From contig DASPXK010000140.1 in NCBI GenBank assembly GCA_035637315.1, positions 1 to 11,257 on the forward strand: a stretch of 11,257 nucleotides of DNA. The letters run 5' to 3'. Of the stretch, positions 7,617 to 11,257 are shown piece by piece; position 1 is the stretch's first letter, and every line of letters starts with the position of its first letter. The notes beneath the pieces are model-generated. The model saw only the letters and a list, made by a program, of their open reading frames with translations, did not search any database and was not told the DNA's origin. The stretch comes from DASPXK01 sp035637315 (lineage in GTDB: Bacteria; Chloroflexota; UBA6077; JACCZL01). The position numbers and the translations under genes are program-made.

Positions 7617-7868
7617 GAGACCCTCCTCGCCTTCGAGCGGGTTGCGAGATGACGACTAGCAGTAATCGGGCCAGACCGGAAGGCGCCGGACCATCGGCGC
7701 GGCGAGGGCCGCCTGCCCTCGTGACCTCTCCGGCGTGGGGCGAATCTGAGGTGGCCACGGCTGTCGCTTTTGACCTGACAGGGTTTTCAGGGCTGCGCGA
7801 TTAGCCTGCTCGATTGGTTCGCGTTACAGCGCGGCGAGTACAACCACCGCGCGACGCGCTACACCGCC
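7617..7868 (-). promoter_or_regulatory. fdhA upstream leader, no gene seen
   Basis: This stretch between the predicted transcription start and the fdhA ATG holds no credible gene. It includes a perfect 6-bp hairpin, GAGGGC / GCCCTC (7704-7709 and 7715-7720, 5-nt loop), and a 5-bp inverted pair CCTGA / TCAGG around 7774-7791. Neither is followed by a T run, so they are not standard terminators. The fdhA ribosome site AGGAGG is at 7622-7627. The leader is long enough for post-transcriptional control or for binding of an anaerobic or formate-responsive regulator, but I recognise no FNR-type or FhlA-type site and no riboswitch. Confidence 0.4.
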
Positions 7869-7897
7869 ATTATCAGATACGAGCGAGCAAACTGCAA
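7869..7897 (-). promoter_or_regulatory. Sigma70-like promoter for the formate dehydrogenase operon
   Basis: On the minus strand TTGCAG (7892-7897) and GATAAT (7869-7874) are separated by exactly 17 bp. These match the consensus at 4 of 6 and 5 of 6 positions. The site is just past the stop of the XRE-type gene and points towards fdhA. It would start transcription near 7862, giving a leader of about 245 nt. It is the best promoter-like match I found in the window. Confidence 0.55.
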
Positions 7898-7919
7898 GGA
7901 TCTCTGCGTCACAAAATCT

Positions 7920-8321
7920 CTATTTGCGTTCCAGCAAGCGCGAGGCGCGGCGACGCTGGCGGCTCTCGTTGCGCCTTCCCCGCAGGTCGATAACGCCGCG
8001 CAGCATAGCCAGACAGAGCCGCTTGTCGTCATCGTTGAGGCGCTGGAGCTCGCCGAAGGCCTGGCGCAGCTCGACGTCGATCAATTCGAGTGACCGCTCC
8101 TGGTAGGCGAGCAGGCCAGCCAGCTGAAGCAGCTCGCTTGGGCTGGTGGTCAGAGAGTTGCAGATCTCGAGGAGGGTGCTGACGCGCGGGTCGCTGGTCT
8201 CACCGCTGAGGAGTCGATAGAAGGTCGCTCGATTACGTTTACCGCCGAGCCGGTCGGCCACCTCGGCCGGGCGCAGCCCGCGCGCTTCGATCAAATCGCG
8301 GACGGCCTTTCCGATGGACAT
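7920..8321 (-). CDS. XRE-type helix-turn-helix transcriptional regulator
   Basis: A 133-residue protein with an N-terminal XRE/Cro-like DNA-binding domain (about 5-65). Its helix-turn-helix falls in LRPAEVADRLGG (16-27), followed by the recognition region RATFYRLLSGE (31-41). The middle (about 75-115) is helical with LNDDDKRLCLAMLRG, and the C-terminus is strongly basic. I chose the ATG at 8319-8321 because GGAGGG lies 4 nt upstream and the HTH domain begins at once. An in-frame ATG at 8399 would add 26 residues rich in Arg and Ser, and would start upstream of the -10 box. It lies on the same strand as the formate dehydrogenase operon, ending about 300 bp before fdhA, and could regulate it or only itself; no effector domain shows which. 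Confidence 0.88.
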   Translation of the reverse strand: MSIGKAVRDLIEARGLRPAEVADRLGGKRNRATFYRLLSGETSDPRVSTLLEICNSLTTSPSELLQLAGLLAYQERSLELIDVELRQAFGELQRLNDDDKRLCLAMLRGVIDLRGRRNESRQRRRASRLLERK

Positions 8322-8352
8322 AGAGCCCTCCCCAGCCGTATTTTCGCGTGCG

Positions 8353-8358
8353 AGTATA
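8353..8358 (-). promoter_or_regulatory. -10 box of the XRE-type regulator gene
   Basis: The minus strand reads TATACT, one mismatch from consensus, preceded by TGG, about 32 bp before the chosen ATG. The expected -35 position (about 8376-8381) reads TCGCAA, which is weak and lies within a palindrome. This promoter placement supports the shorter start for the gene. Confidence 0.5.
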
Positions 8359-8375
8359 CCACTTCGGCGGCGCGG

Positions 8376-8389
8376 TTGCGAGACCGCAA
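8376..8389. promoter_or_regulatory. Palindrome over -35 region, candidate operator
   Basis: TTGCG-AGAC-CGCAA is a perfect 5-bp inverted repeat with a 4-bp centre. It covers the place where the -35 of the regulator's promoter should be. XRE regulators usually bind such short palindromes near their own promoter, so it may be an autoregulatory site. No second copy was found near the fdhA promoter. Confidence 0.3.
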
Positions 8390-8426
8390 GCTGAATCATC
8401 GCGAAGGAGCGAGAGGGAGGCAGGCC

Positions 8427-9161
8427 TCACCAGCCCTTGCTCAGGCGGTCGATCAGCTTGGCGGGCAACTTGGCGCGGCGCATCTTGTCCTGGGTCCGCT
8501 TGATCGGGTAGGAAATGCGGCGCCAGGTCGCGCTGCGGCGGTCGGTGTCCACGATCATGAAGGCCGCCCGCGGATCGTCGTCGCGCGGCTGGCCGACACT
8601 GCCCGGGTTCAAGATGAAGCGGCAGCCGGGCTGGGCAAGCTCAACCTCCGCCTCGTCTACGATCCGCCGCACGACGACCTGGCCGTCTTCCGCCCTCATG
8701 AACAACGACGGGATGTGCGTGTGGCCGACCAGGCAGAACGGCCCCTCGAAGTGGGCGAAGCTGGCCTCGGCCCCGGCCGCGCTGAGCAGGTACTCCCAGA
8801 TCGGGTTGCGCGGGCTGCCGTGGGCCAGGGTGAACTCGCCGCTGGTGACCAGCGAGGGTAGCTGGAGCAGATAGTCGCGCGTCTCGGTCCGAAGCTGCTC
8901 CATGGTCCAGCGCGCGGCCAGCGCGGCGTACGGGTTGAAGTCCTGGATGCCCATCTTGCCGATCGCTGCCCAGTCATGGTTGCCGGCCACGGCGAGGTGC
9001 TTGGCCAGCTCAGCCAGCCTGGCCACGCACTCGTTTGGCTGGGGTCCGTAGCCGACCGTGTCGCCCAAGCACCAGACCTGGTCCACGGGCTGCATCACCG
9101 CCAGCACCCGCTCCAGGGCATCCAGGTTGCTATGGATATCGGAGACGACCCCGATTCGCAC
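8427..9161 (-). CDS. Calcineurin-like metallophosphoesterase
   Basis: A 244-residue cytosolic phosphoesterase with the complete two-metal site: D8 and H10 in SDIHSN, D34 in GDTVGYGP, N61-H62 in GNHD, H114 in LAHGSP, and H147/H149 in GHTH. It resembles the YfcE-like/MJ0936-like phosphodiesterases. The C-terminal part (about 190-244) adds the basic tail YPIKRTQDKMRR...LPAKLIDRLSKG, usual in the longer members of this family. The GTG start is preceded by a G-rich ribosome site (GGGGGG, 3 nt away). The true substrate cannot be read from sequence. It stands alone, 105 bp upstream of the XRE-type gene and divergent from thiL. Confidence 0.92.
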   Translation of the reverse strand: MRIGVVSDIHSNLDALERVLAVMQPVDQVWCLGDTVGYGPQPNECVARLAELAKHLAVAGNHDWAAIGKMGIQDFNPYAALAARWTMEQLRTETRDYLLQLPSLVTSGEFTLAHGSPRNPIWEYLLSAAGAEASFAHFEGPFCLVGHTHIPSLFMRAEDGQVVVRRIVDEAEVELAQPGCRFILNPGSVGQPRDDDPRAAFMIVDTDRRSATWRRISYPIKRTQDKMRRAKLPAKLIDRLSKGW

Positions 9162-9205
9162 TATCCCCCCGGGCCGGGGCTGACTTCAGACGAACATCGT
9201 AACAA

Positions 9206-9220
9206 GGAATCCTCGCTCCG
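9206..9220. repeat. 15-bp match to the inner arm of the 1205-1332 element
   Basis: GGAATCCTCGCTCCG here matches GGATTCCTCGCTCCG at 1268-1282 at 14 of 15 positions. It lies in the divergent intergenic region before thiL. It may be a decayed half of the same repeat family, or chance in a GC-rich genome. Confidence 0.3.
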
Positions 9221-9240
9221 ACCCAGGCTCAGGCTCGGGA

Positions 9241-9246
9241 TACAAT
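9241..9246 (+). promoter_or_regulatory. Candidate -10 box for the thiL operon
   Basis: TACAAT in the context GGGATACAATG is one mismatch from consensus. No good -35 is seen 16-18 bp upstream (CCGACC region). Transcription from here would give a leader of about 175 nt containing the G/C hairpin. Confidence 0.3.
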
Positions 9247-9328
9247 GTGTCAGGGCAGACGGCAGCAGCAACCTATGGCGGCGGGCGGGGACGGTCGAAT
9301 CGGCCAGATGACTGCGAGCAGGCGGGTT

Positions 9329-9364
9329 CCCCCCAGCCCCCCCAAGCCTGGGGGGGCTGGGGGG
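9329..9364. repeat. G/C-only inverted repeat, 15-bp perfect arms
   Basis: Arms 9329-9343 and 9350-9364 have the pattern C6-AG-C7 / G7-CT-G6 and are perfectly complementary around a 6-nt AAGCCT loop. No T run follows, so it is not a classical intrinsic terminator. The G-tract strand could also form a quadruplex. It sits in the thiL leader, between the divergent promoters and the GTG start. Confidence 0.85.
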
Positions 9365-9427
9365 GCCGTAAAGAGTGGGCTGAGTAGGTCGAACAGTCCA
9401 AAGCAGGCTCGAGCGCGTCTGCCACGG

Positions 9428-10462
9428 GTGGCAGCCGTGGGCGAGTTCGGGTTGATCGACCGCCTGGTCCGCCAGGTTCAGGATCCGAGCCTCGACCCGC
9501 TCAAGCCGTCGCCCGACGGAGAGATCCGGGTTGGCGACGACGCGGCCGTCTGGCGCTCCCAGCGAGGGGGCTGGGACCTGTTCACGACCGATGCGCTCGT
9601 CGAGGGCGTCCACTTCAAGCTGGCCACGACGGGCTGGCGAGACCTGGGCTGGAAGGCGCTAACCGAGAATCTGAGCGACGTGGCCGCCATGGGCGGCACT
9701 CCCCGTCGCGCATTCGTGACCCTCGGGCTCCGGCCTGAGACGCTCGTGTCCGACCTGGAGGCGCTCTACCAGGGCATGCGCGAGGCTGCCGACGAGTTTG
9801 GGGTGGCGATCGTCGGCGGCGACACCGTGGCCTCGCCGATCACGCTCATCAGCGTCGGCGTGCAGGGGGAGCTGGAGGGGTCCGGGCTGCGTCGCGCCTG
9901 TGGCCGGGCGGGCGACGTCGTGGCCGTGACCGGCGCCCTGGGAGGATCGGCCGGCGGGCTCGAGCTCCTCGAGTTGGGGGTGGTCGACCCCCTCGACGCC
10001 GAAGAGCGGGCGCTCGTCGAGCGCCATCGGCGGCCATGGCCGCGAGTGCGGGAAGGACTGGCGCTGGCCAAAGCCGGCGTGCGGTGCGGCATGGATTTGA
10101 GCGACGGTCTGCTGGGTGACGCAGCCAAGCTGGCCCACGCATCTGGGGTTGGCCTCACGATCGCCTACGACATGGTCCCGGTCGAGGCGGCCCTGACGAG
10201 CCGCTTCGGCGACCGAGCGCGCCCGATGGCGCTGGCCGGCGGAGAGGACTACGAGCTGCTCTTCGCCGCCCCGGCGCCCGTCATCGAGGCCAGCACGGCC
10301 GCGTTGGCCGACGCGGGCCTGACCAGCCTCTCTCGCATCGGCCAGCTGACCGCCGAGAAGCCGGGCCAGGTCCGAGTGGTTGACGCGGCCGGCCGAGAGG
10401 TGCGCGTGGGTCGCGGCTCGTGGGAGCACTTTGCGGGAGGGACGGACAGGCGTGACTCGTGA
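9428..10462 (+). CDS. thiL: Thiamine-monophosphate kinase
   Basis: A 344-residue ATP-dependent kinase making thiamine diphosphate from thiamine monophosphate, the last step of cofactor synthesis. Motifs in order are GEFGLIDRL (5-13), VGDDAA (35-40, metal and substrate aspartates), TTDALVEGVHF (53-63), NLSDVAAMGG (81-90), GGDTVAS (130-136), MDLSDGLLGD (222-231) and GGEDYELLF (271-279). This is the full PurM/AIR-synthase-like set. The start is uncertain. GTG at 9428 puts the GEFG motif at the usual distance but has no good ribosome site. GTG at 9437 has GGTGG upstream. Starts at 9245, 9275 or 9308 are in frame, but they would translate the G/C hairpin into a low-complexity Pro/Gly segment unlike the family. 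The first gene of an operon with tsaE and tsaB. Confidence 0.95.
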   Translation: MAAVGEFGLIDRLVRQVQDPSLDPLKPSPDGEIRVGDDAAVWRSQRGGWDLFTTDALVEGVHFKLATTGWRDLGWKALTENLSDVAAMGGTPRRAFVTLGLRPETLVSDLEALYQGMREAADEFGVAIVGGDTVASPITLISVGVQGELEGSGLRRACGRAGDVVAVTGALGGSAGGLELLELGVVDPLDAEERALVERHRRPWPRVREGLALAKAGVRCGMDLSDGLLGDAAKLAHASGVGLTIAYDMVPVEAALTSRFGDRARPMALAGGEDYELLFAAPAPVIEASTAALADAGLTSLSRIGQLTAEKPGQVRVVDAAGREVRVGRGSWEHFAGGTDRRDS

Positions 10463-10495
10463 TCCGGACGGCGAGTGCGAAGCGTGGGTCGGCTG

Positions 10496-10954
10496 ATGTT
10501 GAGGTCCCGGTCGCCCGAACACACGCGGCGCCTGGGAGAGAGCCTTGGTCGCGCCGCGCAGGCCGGTGACGTGTTCCTGCTGGACGGCCCATTTGGGGCC
10601 GGCAAGACGGTGCTGGTCCAGGGCCTGGCGGCCGGACTGGCGGTCCAGGACTACGTGAGCAGCCCCTCCTTCATCATGGTCAACGAGCATCAGGGCCGCC
10701 TACCGCTGTATCACGTCGACCTGTACCGCTTCGACGACAAGCTGGACCCCGAGATGCTGGAGACGCTCGAGGAGACGCTCGGCGGGCGGGGTGTGTGCGC
10801 CGTCGAGTGGCCGGCCCTGCTGCCGCGCTCGCTCCGCGCCGGCGCGACCGAGCTGCTCTTCATCTCGCGCGGCGAGAGCAGCCGCGACATCGAGATCGAG
10901 AGCCCGGCACAGCACCTGGCCGCCGCAGCCAGCGAGGCTGGAGCGATCTGTTAG
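10496..10954 (+). CDS. tsaE: tRNA threonylcarbamoyladenosine biosynthesis ATPase TsaE
   Basis: A 152-residue P-loop ATPase needed, with TsaB and TsaD, for t6A at position 37 of ANN-decoding tRNAs. It has Walker A GPFGAGKT (31-38), SSPSF (55-59), HVDLYRFDD (73-81) and VEWP (103-106), all family signatures. The chosen ATG gives MLRSRSPEHT, the normal family N-terminus (short strand, then SPE-x-T). An in-frame GTG at 10475 would add seven residues. It starts 33 bp after thiL and ends 5 bp before tsaB, so all three are likely co-transcribed. Confidence 0.94.
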   Translation: MLRSRSPEHTRRLGESLGRAAQAGDVFLLDGPFGAGKTVLVQGLAAGLAVQDYVSSPSFIMVNEHQGRLPLYHVDLYRFDDKLDPEMLETLEETLGGRGVCAVEWPALLPRSLRAGATELLFISRGESSRDIEIESPAQHLAAAASEAGAIC

Positions 10955-10959
10955 CGATC

Positions 10960-11257
10960 ATGCTGCTCGCGGTTGACACCTCTACGTCGCAGGCCGGACT
11001 CGCCGTATACGACGGACAGGTCCGGGCGGAGACCATCTGGTGGGCGGGTCGCAATCACGCTCGCCAGCTCATGCCCGCTGTCCGCTGCGCTCTCGATCAG
11101 CTCGGCAAGCAGCCAGCTGATCTGCAGTGCCTGGCGGCCGCCCGTGGGCCTGGCTCGTTCACGGGGCTGCGGGTGGGCCTGGCCGCTGCCCGCGGATTGG
11201 CCTTCGCGCTCGGGATTCCCCTGTACGGTGTCGGTTCGCTCGACGTGCTGGCGGCAG
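10960..11257 (+). CDS. tsaB: TsaB, t6A tRNA modification subunit, 3' end outside window
   Basis: The first 99 residues of an ASKHA-fold protein that dimerises with TsaD. The N-terminal MLLAVDTSTS and the motif GPGSFTGLRVGLAAARG (63-79) are diagnostic of TsaB/YeaZ. The frame is open to the window edge. The ATG lies 5 bp after the tsaE stop with no strong ribosome site, which suggests coupled translation. The remaining roughly 100 or more residues are not visible. Confidence 0.95.
   Translation, partial: MLLAVDTSTSQAGLAVYDGQVRAETIWWAGRNHARQLMPAVRCALDQLGKQPADLQCLAAARGPGSFTGLRVGLAAARGLAFALGIPLYGVGSLDVLAA

Noticed and set aside
5859..7652. Long plus-strand open frame (597 codons) opposite fdhA
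   Set aside because: It is an antisense shadow of a gene with full family motifs. Its product is an Arg/Val/Gly/Asp-rich string without any domain, as expected when the GC-rich third positions of the real gene are read backwards.
7779..8092. Plus-strand open frame through the gap before fdhA, with a protein-like stretch around 7806-7880
   Set aside because: No start codon or ribosome site is visible, it runs opposite the XRE gene, and it resembles no family I know. The region is better explained by a minus-strand promoter.
9329..9364. G/C hairpin as an intrinsic terminator
   Set aside because: No T run follows on either strand, and it sits upstream of the start of thiL rather than after a gene.
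9245..9427. TPP riboswitch in the thiL leader
   Set aside because: I looked for the conserved CUGAGA and ACCUGA-type cores in order and did not find them.
1..11257. CRISPR array, tRNA, rRNA or insertion sequence with transposase
   Set aside because: No regularly spaced direct repeats, cloverleaf-forming segment, ribosomal RNA core or transposase motif was seen on either strand.

Overview
This is a high-GC bacterial chromosome segment with 12 supportable genes, two of them cut by the window edges. The FmdB-type zinc-ribbon protein with a long acidic tail, the mixed-type phosphofructokinase and the thiL-tsaE-tsaB order fit a member of the Chloroflexota. That assignment is an inference from protein style, not a tree.

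Layout. Positions 1-783 (+) hold the 3' part of a 6-phosphofructokinase gene. Its stop codon overlaps the stop of a convergent FmdB-family gene (780-1151, -). A nested inverted-repeat element (1205-1332) separates that gene from a six-gene formate dehydrogenase operon on the minus strand (7616 down to 1334). In transcription order the operon is: fdhA (twin-arginine signal, molybdopterin/tungstopterin catalytic subunit, in-frame UGA read as selenocysteine), fdhB (four [4Fe-4S] clusters plus a C-terminal anchor helix), an NrfD-type membrane subunit, a tiny lipoprotein, fdhE (four CXXC pairs), and an unrecognised 119-residue protein. Every junction after fdhB is a start/stop overlap. A sigma70-like promoter (about 7869-7897) and a leader of about 245 nt precede fdhA.

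Upstream, still on the minus strand, lie a small XRE-type regulator (7920-8321) with its own promoter and a palindrome over the -35 region, then a calcineurin-like phosphoesterase (8427-9161). From 9428 onward the plus strand carries thiL, tsaE and the 5' part of tsaB. These encode thiamine monophosphate kinase and two parts of the bacterial t6A37 tRNA-modification machinery. The thiL leader contains a near-pure G/C hairpin with perfect 15-bp arms.

How the genes work together. The central unit is a predicted exported, membrane-bound, selenocysteine-containing formate dehydrogenase. It would oxidise formate outside the membrane and pass electrons through the FdhB clusters to the quinone pool via an NrfD-type subunit rather than the cytochrome b of E. 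coli Fdh-N. FdhE is its maturation factor. The clearest special signal is the UGA codon at 7041-7043 followed by a bacterial SECIS hairpin whose GGUCU loop sits 18 nt after the UGA, the same spacing as in E. coli fdhF. Automated gene calling would split fdhA into two genes here.
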